Shown: positions 39,323 through 48,919 of the stretch, piece by piece
How the letters are laid out: every line of letters starts with the position of its first letter
Position numbering within the stretch: the first letter of the stretch is position 1
Notes under the pieces: generated by a model
Seen by the model: only the letters and a program-made list of their open reading frames with translations
Databases searched by the model: none
What the model was told of the DNA's origin: nothing
DNA from: Aldehydirespirator sp965116665
GTDB lineage: Bacteria > Actinomycetota > Acidimicrobiia > Acidimicrobiales > Aldehydirespiratoraceae
Direction of reading: 5' to 3'
Length of the DNA stretch: 64,000 bases
Assembly (NCBI GenBank): GCA_965116665.1
Contig: OZ220709.1
Span: 2,542,001 to 2,606,000 of the forward strand
Made by a program: the position numbers and the translations under genes

Positions 39323-40048
39323 TCACGGGGCGAAGAGCTCGGGAACCACGGGGCAGTCCGACGACCGGGCTGCTTCAGCGGGAGTCCGCAGGCCCGACGG
39401 AGTCGCCACCCTGGTCACGAACCGGTGCAGATCCAAGACGGCCAGACCCCGCACGGACGGGTCGTCGGGGCGATGACCGGCGCTGAGCAGGTCCCACATC
39501 GGTCCGGGCAGGATCCGGCCCGCGCCCGCTATCAGCCACACCGGGGCGCCGCAGCCGCGGGCCGACTCGGCCACCGGCACCGTCTCGGCCGCCACCAGGG
39601 CCTGCGACGGTCCGACGCAGTCGCTGACTATCAGGACCAGGTCGGCGGTGCCGGCGGCCTCGGGATCGTCGGACTCCATCCACAGCAAGTCGGGCCGGTC
39701 CTCGAGTGCGGCCGAGAACGCTCCCAACTCCCCCACTGCGAGAATGCTCGACCCCGCCGCCAGGGAGTCCAGGCCTTGCTGCAGCACCCGTTCGGTGGTG
39801 TCCGCGTCCAGCTCCGACACCACCCGGGCCGCCTCGGCCCGGGGGTCCATGGCTGCGAGCATCCGGGCCGCCAGCCACACCAGCGGCCCGCAGTCGCGGC
39901 GGCGGTCGAGCAGGCGCCGGCACGACGTGAGGAGGCCCTTGGGATCCTCCGCGAACGACGACAGCGCAGTGGCCGCCTCTCGAACCAGCGGTCCCACCGG
40001 CACCACCCCGGCCCGGGCCACATACCTGAGCCGCTCGATCGGATGCAT
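39323..40048 (-). CDS. eIF2B-alpha-like / ISOCOT-fold protein
   Basis: 241 residues, mostly helical at the start (ATALSSFAEDPKGLLTSCRR) with a Rossmann-like half carrying ILAVGELGAFSAALEDRP, TADLVLIVSDCVGPSQALVA and GAPVWLIAGAGRI. This order is reminiscent of eIF2B-alpha and ribose-1,5-bisphosphate isomerase-like proteins. I cannot assign a substrate. ATG at 40048 is chosen; the frame extends into the tandem repeats, which should be non-coding. Low-moderate certainty. Confidence 0.5.
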   Translation of the reverse strand: MHPIERLRYVARAGVVPVGPLVREAATALSSFAEDPKGLLTSCRRLLDRRRDCGPLVWLAARMLAAMDPRAEAARVVSELDADTTERVLQQGLDSLAAGSSILAVGELGAFSAALEDRPDLLWMESDDPEAAGTADLVLIVSDCVGPSQALVAAETVPVAESARGCGAPVWLIAGAGRILPGPMWDLLSAGHRPDDPSVRGLAVLDLHRFVTRVATPSGLRTPAEAARSSDCPVVPELFAP

Positions 40049-40092
40049 CCCCCGAGCGTAGGCAACAGCCATCCCGCCGCGCCGGAGGGACA

Positions 40093-40510
40093 CAACCAGA
40101 CAGGCCGGGGGGTGGCGACGAGTCAGATGACCGACGAATAGGGCGAAGCCCGTGTTGGTCATCTCGGCTCGGCGACAGGACCCGCCGGCCGGAACGACAC
40201 AACCCGCCACCCGGAAGAACGCATCCCACCAGGCCCGGGGATGGCGACGGCGCAACCAGACAGGCCGGGGGGTGGCGACGAGTCAGATGACCGACGAATA
40301 GGGCGAAGCCCGTGTCGGTCATCTCGGCTCGGCGACAGGACCCGCCGGCCGGAACGACACAACCCGCCACCCGGAAGAACGCATCCCACCAGGCCCGGGG
40401 ATGGCGACGGCGCAACCAGACAGGCCGGGGGGTGGCGACGAGTCAGATGACCGACGAATAGGGCGAAGCCCGTGTCGGTCATCTCGGCTCGGCGACAGGA
40501 CCCGGCGGCC
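40093..40510 (+). repeat. 160-bp tandem repeat (about 2.6 copies) with internal palindrome
   Basis: Units start at 40093, 40253 and 40413 with nearly identical sequence; the third is partial. Each contains a long hairpin: GATGACCGAC ... GGGC gaa GCCC ... GTCGGTCATC. Outer arms (GGCCGGGGGGT and ACCCGCCGGCC) also pair imperfectly. One diverged copy of the core lies at 57943-58030. The region 40049-40573 holds no gene I can support. No spacers, so not CRISPR. Confidence 0.9.
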
Positions 40511-40573
40511 GGAACAGCCAAGTCGGAACAAAGACACGCCGACCGGGAGAACACAACCGCTAGCTTGGGCCTC

Positions 40574-41059
40574 GTGACCGCCGTCTCGCTCGATCTGGAA
40601 CTGGACCCGCTCGGAGGCAAGGCCAGGCCGCTGTCCTCCTGGCTCACGACATTCCCGCTCCTGCCCGTCCTGCTCGATCCCTACACCAACGAGAGCGCCT
40701 GGATCCTGCACACGGCCCGGCGGATCCTGGTCACCTACGCCGAGGCCGGATGCCGGACCTGCTGGGTGGTCGCCTGCGGCCCCGACGACGCCCGGCGCTT
40801 CCTGGGCCCCTACGCCGAGGAGATCCTTACCTTCTCGGACCCTGACCGCCGGGTACCGGCCGCGCTCGGGCTCGACACGCTGCCCGCGTTCGCGTTCGTG
40901 CTCCAGAACGGCTCGATCAGCGCGGCCGCTCAGGGCTGGAACCCTTCGGAGTGGCGGGGCGTGGCTGAGACGGTGTCGGAGTACACCCACTGGCAGCGCC
41001 CGGTGATCGGCGACGGCCAGGATCCGGTCGCGTTCGGTGGAACGCCCGCGAGGCCCTGA
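40574..41059 (+). CDS. Thioredoxin-fold-like protein of unknown function
   Basis: 161 residues. A central CRTCWVVACGPDDARRFLGP, then TFSDPDRRVPAALGLDTLPA and FAFVLQNGSISAAAQGWNP look like a thioredoxin-type fold with the late cis-Pro (TLPA), although the Cys pair CRTC sits far into the sequence. It may reduce or bind a partner protein. The GTG at 40574 lies seven bases after TAGCTT, a possible -10 for leaderless transcription; an upstream frame would run into the repeats. Fumarase follows 35 bases downstream. Confidence 0.6.
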   Translation: MTAVSLDLELDPLGGKARPLSSWLTTFPLLPVLLDPYTNESAWILHTARRILVTYAEAGCRTCWVVACGPDDARRFLGPYAEEILTFSDPDRRVPAALGLDTLPAFAFVLQNGSISAAAQGWNPSEWRGVAETVSEYTHWQRPVIGDGQDPVAFGGTPARP

Positions 41060-41094
41060 GCCGGGGCGGGACGGCAGGACTCGGACACCGCAGC

Positions 41095-42765
<1,671 letters not shown>

Positions 42766-42789
42766 GCGAGCGAGACGACCCTCACGGGC

Positions 42790-42835
42790 GAGGCCGTGGC
42801 CCGAGCGGCCCGTGAGCGCAGCGAACAAGAGCGGG
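42790..42835 (+). repeat. Dispersed 46-bp REP-like repeat, copy 2
   Basis: Matches 4031-4076 with two mismatches. It lies in the 84-base gap between the convergent fumarase and rsfS genes. Confidence 0.6.
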
Positions 42836-42849
42836 GATCCCGGGCGGCG

Positions 42850-43287
42850 CTAGGGAGCGGCCGCGCCCCGCCAGTCGAGCAGTGGGCAGTCGCCCCAGAG
42901 CCGTTCCAGCTGGTACAGGTCTCTCCGCTCGGCGTCGAAGACGTGAACCACGAAGGGTCCGTAGTCGAGGAGCACCCACTGGCGGTCGTCGGCGCCCTCG
43001 ACACGGAGCGGCGGCGGTCCGCCCGCCGCCTTCAGGCTCTCCTCCACGCCCTCGCTGATGGCCCTCACCTGGCGGGCGTTGTTGCCGTGGGTGATCACGA
43101 ACAGGTCGGTCACCACCAGCACGTCGCCCACGTCGATGACCACGGTGTCGACGCCCTTGCGCTCATCGGCGGCCGCGGCCGCCGCCATCGCCCAGCGCCT
43201 CGCGAAGGCGCCATCGGAGATCGCGGCCGGTCGCCCGGCAGGGCCCGCGGAGCCCGCCAGTCCGGCCATGTTGGCGCCTGATGTCAC
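42850..43287 (-). CDS. rsfS: Ribosome silencing factor RsfS (Iojap family)
   Basis: 145-residue RsfS that binds ribosomal protein L14 and blocks 30S-50S joining during starvation. VDTVVIDVGDVLVVTDLFVI, THGNNARQVRAISEGVEE and WVLLDYGPFVVHVFDAERRD are hallmark segments. An Ala/Gly-rich N-terminal tail of about 25 residues precedes the domain. The GTG at 43287 overlaps the stop of the upstream gene (GTGA). The nadD-LytR_C-rsfS order is common in Actinobacteria. Confidence 0.92.
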   Translation of the reverse strand: MTSGANMAGLAGSAGPAGRPAAISDGAFARRWAMAAAAAADERKGVDTVVIDVGDVLVVTDLFVITHGNNARQVRAISEGVEESLKAAGGPPPLRVEGADDRQWVLLDYGPFVVHVFDAERRDLYQLERLWGDCPLLDWRGAAAP

Positions 43288-44513
43288 CGGGCCGCCTGGT
43301 CGCTTCCGACAGTCACGGTTATGTCAACCACGTCAGGGGTGTCCTCGCCCAGCTCGATGAGGGCCATGTCGACGCCGAGCGCGATGGCGATGGTGTTGGT
43401 GAAGGGATCGTTCACGAGATCCTCGCGATGGTAGGCGAAATGGGTGGTCTCAACGCCAAACTCGGCGGCGTTGCCGATAACGGTGATGACCCCGCCGGCC
43501 GCGATCACGTCGTCGACCAGCGCATCCCGGACAGACGGATCGCCGGTGCCGTCGAGCAGTTGGACTCTCGGCCGCAGGAAGGACTCCGGCTGCCGGGGCC
43601 AGGGCACCAGCTCCAGAGCCCGGTCGCGGAGCCAGGATCGGCCTTCGCCGCCGAGCGTGTAACGGGGTGGCGAGGCGGGATCGACCACCAGGGACTGCAG
43701 GGGCGGAACCTCGACGACCGCGGTTCCTGAGCCGAGGACCAGCAGGAACGACGACAGAGGCGACGACGCCGGCGGAGCGGCCGCGGCCGCGTCGGTCGAG
43801 CGCCCGATGACACCGAGCCAGGACTCCCACAGGATGCGCTGGCGCTCCAACCGGTTGACGTCGGCCTCGTCCGCGTTCCTGAAGGCGTACACCATCGCCG
43901 CGTCGGTGGCGGAGAACTCGTAGGTGCCGGCCTCGTACACGACTCGCTGGACGCCTTCGGGACCTGCCTCCGAAAGGTCGTCCACCAGCAGGTAAGGGAG
44001 CGGCTCGGCAGGACGCATGCTGTCGGCCAACGACTCGGTGGTGATCTCTTCAACGTCGTCGAGCCCGATCCCGAAGAGCTCCTCGGCCACCTGCTCGACG
44101 GCCTCGACCCCGCCCCGGGCGTAGACGTCGGAGATGAGCTCGCCCTGCTCGACGGCCCCGCCCGCGGGGATCACCAGGAGATCCGCGGGCAGCAGCACGA
44201 CGCCGCCTCCTGCGTCGATGCCTGTGCTGGCCATGAACGCGACACCGGCCAGTTCGCCGTGGTGGGTGTGGACCGACAGCAGCGTCGGCGTAACCCCGAC
44301 CAGTTCGAGATACCCGGGCTCGTCGGGCTGCAGGACGATCTCTTCGTGGACCGTCTCGAACCTCGTGTCGAGGACGCGGCGGCCGCCCTCCTGACCGAGG
44401 AGCAGGACGGCCAGTCCTGCAGCCACCACGACCGCGGGAAAGACGAACCTCCAGAAGAAGTGGGCACGGGGGGCGGGCTGGCGGCGGCCCCGCACCAACT
44501 TCAGCGACCGCAC
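43284..44513 (-). CDS. LytR_C-domain membrane protein
   Basis: 409 residues: cytoplasmic tail, one membrane helix (FVFPAVVVAAGLAVLLLG, about residues 23-40), an LCP-like region (LLSVHTHHGELAGVAFMAST, later VVLLPADLLVIPAG) and a C-terminal LytR_C-like domain (RPRVQLLDGTGDPSVRDALV to VVDITVTVGSD). The LCP arginines that bind polyprenyl phosphate are not obvious, so this may be a degenerate or accessory cell-wall protein. The GTG at 44513 overlaps the nadD end by 13 bases; the gene overlaps rsfS too, forming one operon. Confidence 0.75.
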   Translation of the reverse strand: MRSLKLVRGRRQPAPRAHFFWRFVFPAVVVAAGLAVLLLGQEGGRRVLDTRFETVHEEIVLQPDEPGYLELVGVTPTLLSVHTHHGELAGVAFMASTGIDAGGGVVLLPADLLVIPAGGAVEQGELISDVYARGGVEAVEQVAEELFGIGLDDVEEITTESLADSMRPAEPLPYLLVDDLSEAGPEGVQRVVYEAGTYEFSATDAAMVYAFRNADEADVNRLERQRILWESWLGVIGRSTDAAAAAPPASSPLSSFLLVLGSGTAVVEVPPLQSLVVDPASPPRYTLGGEGRSWLRDRALELVPWPRQPESFLRPRVQLLDGTGDPSVRDALVDDVIAAGGVITVIGNAAEFGVETTHFAYHREDLVNDPFTNTIAIALGVDMALIELGEDTPDVVDITVTVGSDQAAR

Positions 44514-45103
44514 CCGTACAGGCCCCTGGATCTCACCACATCGGCCACGGCGCTCGGCATGAGCGCCTCGACCGGCCGGCCGTCGGCAAAGCGGGCCCGG
44601 ATGTCCGCCGACGAGATGTCGAGCGCGGGCCCCTCCACCACCCGGGAAGGCCAGCTGGGCGGGGGCCTCCCGCCGGATCGTCCGGCGCGGTCCACCACGA
44701 CGGTGGTGGCCAACTCCCGTATCTCGGCCGGCCGCTTCCAGGTGTCGAGGCTGTGGGCGATGTCGGAGCCGACCACCAGCATCAACTCGGCACCCGGGTG
44801 CAGTGATGCCAGCTCGGCGAGGGTGTCGGCCATGTAGCTCTCACCGCCGCGGTCGATCTCCAGCGAGCTCGCCTCGATTCCGTTGAGGCCCCCTGCCGCG
44901 GCCCGTACCATCTCCAGGCGCACGGGCGCCGGCGTCACCGGATGCAGGGCCGACTTCTGCCACGGGTCGTTGGCGACGACCAGCAGGACGACGGACAGCC
45001 TCAGGCGGTGCTGCACCTCCAGAGCCACGGCAAGATGCCCGAAGTGGGGCGGATCGAAGGTCCCGCCCAGCACGCCTATGCGGGGGGAGTTTCGTTCCGG
45101 CAC
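44501..45103 (-). CDS. nadD: Nicotinate-nucleotide adenylyltransferase NadD
   Basis: 200-residue NAD-biosynthesis enzyme that adenylates nicotinic acid mononucleotide. GVLGGTFDPPHFGHLAVALE holds the (T/H)xGH nucleotide-binding motif, and DISSADIRARFADGRPVEAL the ISSTxIR-like motif; VVGSDIAHSLDTWKRPAEI is the conserved middle. The GTG at 45103 is six bases after a TACACT -10-like box, so leaderless initiation is possible; a longer frame to 45274 is unlikely. The gene starts the nadD-LytR_C-rsfS operon and diverges from the sigma factor. Confidence 0.92.
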   Translation of the reverse strand: MPERNSPRIGVLGGTFDPPHFGHLAVALEVQHRLRLSVVLLVVANDPWQKSALHPVTPAPVRLEMVRAAAGGLNGIEASSLEIDRGGESYMADTLAELASLHPGAELMLVVGSDIAHSLDTWKRPAEIRELATTVVVDRAGRSGGRPPPSWPSRVVEGPALDISSADIRARFADGRPVEALMPSAVADVVRSRGLYGCGR

Positions 45104-45145
45104 CGCGGAAGTGTAGGATCCTCCCGATCGGTCGCGCTGTGGCCC

Positions 45146-45159
45146 GTGACAAATGTCAC
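45146..45159 (+). promoter_or_regulatory. Inverted repeat in the nadD-sigma factor divergent region
   Basis: Perfect GTGAC-aaat-GTCAC dyad between the nadD start (45103) and the sigma promoter (45180-45208). It could be an operator for either divergent gene. No regulator identified. Confidence 0.4.
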
Positions 45160-45179
45160 ACCGGTTGGGCGCGCTCGCC

Positions 45180-45208
45180 TTGACTTGCCGGGAACAAACG
45201 ACTACTGT
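45180..45208 (+). promoter_or_regulatory. Sigma70-type promoter of the sigma factor gene
   Basis: TTGACT (45180-45185) and TACTGT (45203-45208) with a 17-base spacer. This gives a 5' leader of about 115 bases before ATG 45331. It is the best canonical promoter in the window. Confidence 0.65.
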
Positions 45209-45330
45209 ATTCTGGTTCGTCTGGGCTGGAGTAGCGCGCTCGGAGGGTGTGCGCCCGGCACCAATCCTCCCCACAAAGAAAGCGAGAAGGCCGCCCTGCC
45301 ACGCGAGCGGGGCGGTCAGGTGAGTGTGAC

Positions 45331-46176
45331 ATGAGCGATTCAGTAGGACAGTACCTGAACGAAATCGGCGCAGTGGCGCTGCTGAACGCCCAGGAGGAGC
45401 GCGAGCTCTCCCAGGCCATCGAGCGCGGTGTCGAGGCCCGTAGCCGCAAGGAAGAGGGCGAGCGGGGCCGCGAGATCGATCGGGCGATCCGCGAGGCTGC
45501 CGCGGCCAAGGACCGGTTCATCCGGGCCAACCTGCGCCTCGTGGTCAGCGTGGCCCGCCGGTATCCCCTGCCCCCGGGCATGGAGCTGCTCGACCTCATC
45601 CAGGAGGGCAACCTGGGCCTCGAGCACGCCGTCGACAAGTTCGACTGGCGCAAGGGCTTCAAGTTCTCGACCTACGCCACCTTCTGGATCCGCCAGTCCA
45701 TCGGGCGGGCCCTCGACCAGAAGGCAAGCCTGGTGCGCCTGCCCGGCGACCGGTCGGCATCGCTGCGGGCCGCGCTGCGCCAGGTCTCCGGCGACGGCGA
45801 CGAGCTGGACGACGACCACGCCCGGCTCCACCGGCTCACCACCCCCACCTCCCTGGACCGCACCATCGGCGACGACGACAGCAACGAGCTGATCGACCTG
45901 CTCCCCGACTCCAACCCCGGGCCCGAGCTCGAGGTGATGGCCAAGGCCGAGGAGGAGATGGTGACCGGGCTGCTCGACATCCTCGAGCCCCGGGCCAAGT
46001 ACGCCGTCGAGCAGCGTTTCGGGCTCTCCGACGGCATCAAGCGCTCCTACCGCGAGGTCGGCGAGGAGCTCGGCGTCACCGCCGAGGCCGCGAGGCGGCT
46101 AGTGAAGCGCGCCATCAACGCGGTGCGCGAGCACGCCGAGGAGCTGAGCCTGGCCGAGACCGTCGACGCGGCCTGA
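45331..46176 (+). CDS. RNA polymerase sigma factor, sigma70 family (group 2-like)
   Basis: 281 residues. Region 1.2: DSVGQYLNEIGAVALLNAQE; region 2: FIRANLRLVVSVARRYPLPP, then LLDLIQEGNLGLEHAVDKFD and FSTYATFWIRQSIGRALDQK (2.3-2.4); region 3 is short and acidic (around LPDSNPGPELEV); region 4: ILEPRAKYAVEQRFGLSDGI and SYREVGEELGVTAEAARRLV (HTH). It is too small for the housekeeping factor and lacks region 1.1, so an alternative factor for stationary phase or stress is likely. ATG at 45331 with AGGTGAG upstream. Followed by the DAHP synthase after 7 bases. Confidence 0.9.
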   Translation: MSDSVGQYLNEIGAVALLNAQEERELSQAIERGVEARSRKEEGERGREIDRAIREAAAAKDRFIRANLRLVVSVARRYPLPPGMELLDLIQEGNLGLEHAVDKFDWRKGFKFSTYATFWIRQSIGRALDQKASLVRLPGDRSASLRAALRQVSGDGDELDDDHARLHRLTTPTSLDRTIGDDDSNELIDLLPDSNPGPELEVMAKAEEEMVTGLLDILEPRAKYAVEQRFGLSDGIKRSYREVGEELGVTAEAARRLVKRAINAVREHAEELSLAETVDAA

Positions 46177-46183
46177 GCATGCG

Positions 46184-47560
46184 ATGTCCGGCGAAGATCT
46201 GACCCTTTTCGCCGGCGGGAGTACCTGGTCGCCCTCGTCCTGGAGGGCCAAGCCGGCTCGCCACCAGCCCGCTTGGCCCGAACAGGCCGAACTCGAGCAG
46301 GCCACCAAGGCACTGCGCGACCTGCCCCCGCTGGTGTTCGCGGGCGAGGCCCGGGCCCTGACCGGGCTGCTGGGCCGGGTGGCCGGCGGCGAGGCCTTCC
46401 TGCTCCAGGCCGGGGACTGCGCGGAGTCGTTCGACTCCTCGGCCGACTCGATCCGCGACAAGCTGCGGGTGATCCTGCAGATGGCCATCGTGCTGACCTA
46501 CTCCGGCGGCGTGCCGCTGGTGAAGGTGGGCCGCATCGCGGGTCAGTTCGCCAAGCCCCGGTCCAGCCCCACCGAGACCAAGGGCGACGTGGAACTCACG
46601 TCGTTCCTGGGCCACATGGTCAACGACATCGGCTTCAGCGAGGCCGAGCGCCTGCCCGACCCCCACCGCCTGCTCACCGCGTACCACCGGGCCGCGTCCA
46701 CCCTCAACCTGCTGCGGGCGTTCACCCGGGGCGGCTACGCCGACCTGTCGCAGGTGTCGAGCTGGAACCGGGAGTTCGTGGCCACCTCGCCGGCGGGGCG
46801 GCGCTACTCGCAGATGGCCGACGAGATCGACCGGGCCCTGCGGTTCATGACCGCATGCGGGGTCACCGCAGCCAACACGCCGCAGCTACACGAGGTGGAG
46901 TTCTACACCAGCCACGAAGCCCTGGTGCTCGACTACGAGGAGGCCCTGACCCGGGTGGACTCGCTCACCGGCGACACCTACGACTGCTCGGCCCACATGC
47001 TCTGGATCGGCGAGCGCACCCGACAGCTCGACGGCGCCCATGTGGAGTTCCTGCGGGGCGTGCACAACCCGCTGGGCTGCAAGATCGGTCCCACCGCCAC
47101 CGCCGACGAGGTGGTCGCGTTGTGCGAGGTGCTGAACCCGCAACGGGTGCCCGGCCGGCTGACCTTCATCACCAGGATGGGGGCCGGCAAGATCGAGACG
47201 CTGCTGCCGCCGCTGCTGCGGGCCGTGCGCGACTCGGGCCATCCGGTGGCCTGGGCGTGCGACCCGATGCACGGCAACACCTACACGTCGATGTCGGGGC
47301 GCAAGACCCGCGACTTCGATGACGTGCTGGCCGAGATCAGCGGGTTCTTCGCAGCCCACACCGCATGCGGGACCTGGCCCGGCGGCGTGCATGTGGAGCT
47401 GACCGGCGACGCGGTCACCGAGTGCGTCGGCGGCTCCGACAAGATCCTCGACGCCGACCTGGAGCGGGCCTTCGAGACGCTGTGCGATCCCCGCCTCAAC
47501 GGCCGCCAGTCGGTGGACCTCGCCTTCCGGGTGGCCGAGATGCTCTCCGGCCGCGGCTGA
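46184..47560 (+). CDS. DAHP synthase, class II
   Basis: 458-residue enzyme that condenses PEP with erythrose 4-phosphate at the start of the shikimate pathway. Conserved segments: EAFLLQAGDCAESFDSSADS, PLVKVGRIAGQFAKPRSSP, GFSEAERLPDPHRLLTAYHR, FYTSHEALVLDYEEALTR, RGVHNPLGCKIGPTATADEV and ITRMGAGKIETLLPPLLRAV. Metal ligands (Cys, His, Glu, Asp) appear in GDCAES, PMHGNT, HVELTGDAVTEC. Length and blocks match the plant-type class common in Actinobacteria. ATG at 46184; probably co-transcribed with the sigma factor. Confidence 0.95.
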   Translation: MSGEDLTLFAGGSTWSPSSWRAKPARHQPAWPEQAELEQATKALRDLPPLVFAGEARALTGLLGRVAGGEAFLLQAGDCAESFDSSADSIRDKLRVILQMAIVLTYSGGVPLVKVGRIAGQFAKPRSSPTETKGDVELTSFLGHMVNDIGFSEAERLPDPHRLLTAYHRAASTLNLLRAFTRGGYADLSQVSSWNREFVATSPAGRRYSQMADEIDRALRFMTACGVTAANTPQLHEVEFYTSHEALVLDYEEALTRVDSLTGDTYDCSAHMLWIGERTRQLDGAHVEFLRGVHNPLGCKIGPTATADEVVALCEVLNPQRVPGRLTFITRMGAGKIETLLPPLLRAVRDSGHPVAWACDPMHGNTYTSMSGRKTRDFDDVLAEISGFFAAHTACGTWPGGVHVELTGDAVTECVGGSDKILDADLERAFETLCDPRLNGRQSVDLAFRVAEMLSGRG

Positions 47561-47570
47561 CAGAAGCAGC

Positions 47571-47586
47571 CGCCGGAGTCCCGGCG
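47571..47586 (+). terminator. Hairpin after DAHP synthase
   Basis: CGCCGG-agtc-CCGGCG, a perfect 6-bp stem 10 bases after the stop. No T-tract follows, so terminator function is uncertain. Confidence 0.4.
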
Positions 47587-47876
47587 TGAGCGATCGACAT
47601 CCAGGGCAACGCCGGTGCTCGGGCGTCCGGCGCGATGTCGAGCGAGACCTTGATGGCATAGGCACAGCCAGTCCCGGCGGGACGGGGACGGAACTCCTGC
47701 CGGCAGCCAGCGCGGCGGTGATCATCACCGCAGGAGTATGGAGATCCATGCATCTCTAGCAGTATGTGCAGTAGAGGGTATTATTGACGAGGAATGACCT
47801 GTGTTGAATTGCCGGTTGGCAGATTGACGATCGAGGCCGCGATCACACTCGACACCGCCGTCGACGGAGGGGTGCC
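47587..47876 (+). other. 290-bp intergenic region upstream of a secreted propeller
   Basis: No ORF with coding character. The right half (about 47740-47830) is AT-richer and contains TATTAT (47779-47784), but no convincing -35. It presumably holds the promoter of the gene at 47877. Confidence 0.4.
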
Positions 47877-48860
47877 ATGAGTAATCCGATACGGTCGAGG
47901 CCTGCCCGCAGAAGGTGGTCGAGTGGCCCGGGCCGGGTGTCGCAAGCGGCCTGGACCGCTGCGCTGGCGGTGGCGTTGCTGGTGCTTGTCGCGGCATCGC
48001 CGGGATTCGCCCAGGACGATGAGGTGACGGACTTCTCGAATTTCGTCTACAGCAGCAGCAAGACCTTCTCCTCCGTCTGGGGCCCCGTGGGACTCTGGTC
48101 CGACGGGACCATCATCTGGGTAAGGCACGTCAGCGACGGCAAGCTCGCCGCCTACACCCTGGCAACCCGGGCCCGCGCCGACGGCTATGACATCGATCTG
48201 GCCGACGGCACCAATATGTCCGGGTCCGACGGCGACGGCAGCGGCACCTCCAGCGAGGACGGGAACGCAAACCCCAGAGGCATATGGTCTGACGGCACCA
48301 CGATGTGGGTGGCCGACCAGATTGACGGCGATGTCTACGCCTACACGCTGGACGCGGACGGCGACGACGACATAGACGCCGACGACACCAGCCACGATGA
48401 CTGGGGCGCCCGCGATTCGTCGAAGGACATCCAACTGTCCCGCCACTCTTACGGCAACAGTTGGAAGCGGAAGTGGACTGATATGTGGTCCAACGGGACC
48501 ACCTTGTGGGTGGCCAACAACTGGGGCATTGACAGCAAGCTCTTCGCCTTCACCCTGTCGAGCGGGGCCCGCGACTCGTCCAAGGACATACGATTGCGCA
48601 ACTGCAGCTGCCAGCCCTGGGGTCTATGGTCCAACGAGACCACGCTTTGGGTGGCCGACGCTGGCGACGACAAGCTCTACGCCTACACCCTGTCGACCGG
48701 GGCCCGCGACTCGAGCAAGGACTTCGAACTGCACGCCGACAACGACGATCCCTCGGGCATATGGCTCGACGGCACCACCTTGTGGGTGGCCGACGTCTGG
48801 GTCGACAAGATCTTCATCTACGAGCAGGGGGCCGGCGGCGACTCGGTGGGCGGGCTGTAG
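47877..48860 (+). CDS. Secreted repeat (propeller-like) protein
   Basis: 327 residues. A signal peptide spans about 1-46 (AAWTAALAVALLVLVAASPG then FAQ). The mature protein has about five repeats of roughly 50 residues, for example GIWSDGTTMWVADQIDGDVY, then KLYAYTLSTGARDSSKDFEL and GIWLDGTTLWVADVWVDKIF. The DG-TTxWVAD motif suggests NHL- or YVTN-like beta-propeller blades outside the cell. Function unknown; probably binding or surface display. ATG at 47877 with GGAGGGG upstream. Confidence 0.75.
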   Translation: MSNPIRSRPARRRWSSGPGRVSQAAWTAALAVALLVLVAASPGFAQDDEVTDFSNFVYSSSKTFSSVWGPVGLWSDGTIIWVRHVSDGKLAAYTLATRARADGYDIDLADGTNMSGSDGDGSGTSSEDGNANPRGIWSDGTTMWVADQIDGDVYAYTLDADGDDDIDADDTSHDDWGARDSSKDIQLSRHSYGNSWKRKWTDMWSNGTTLWVANNWGIDSKLFAFTLSSGARDSSKDIRLRNCSCQPWGLWSNETTLWVADAGDDKLYAYTLSTGARDSSKDFELHADNDDPSGIWLDGTTLWVADVWVDKIFIYEQGAGGDSVGGL

Positions 48861-48919
48861 TCCGCAGAGCGCACGGACTCTGGAAATGGCCCCCGACACG
48901 GCCGAATCCTTTCCGTGAA

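Noticed and set aside
40093..40510. CRISPR-like array
   Set aside because: The repeat units are 160 bp, contiguous and nearly identical, with no unique spacers and no cas genes.
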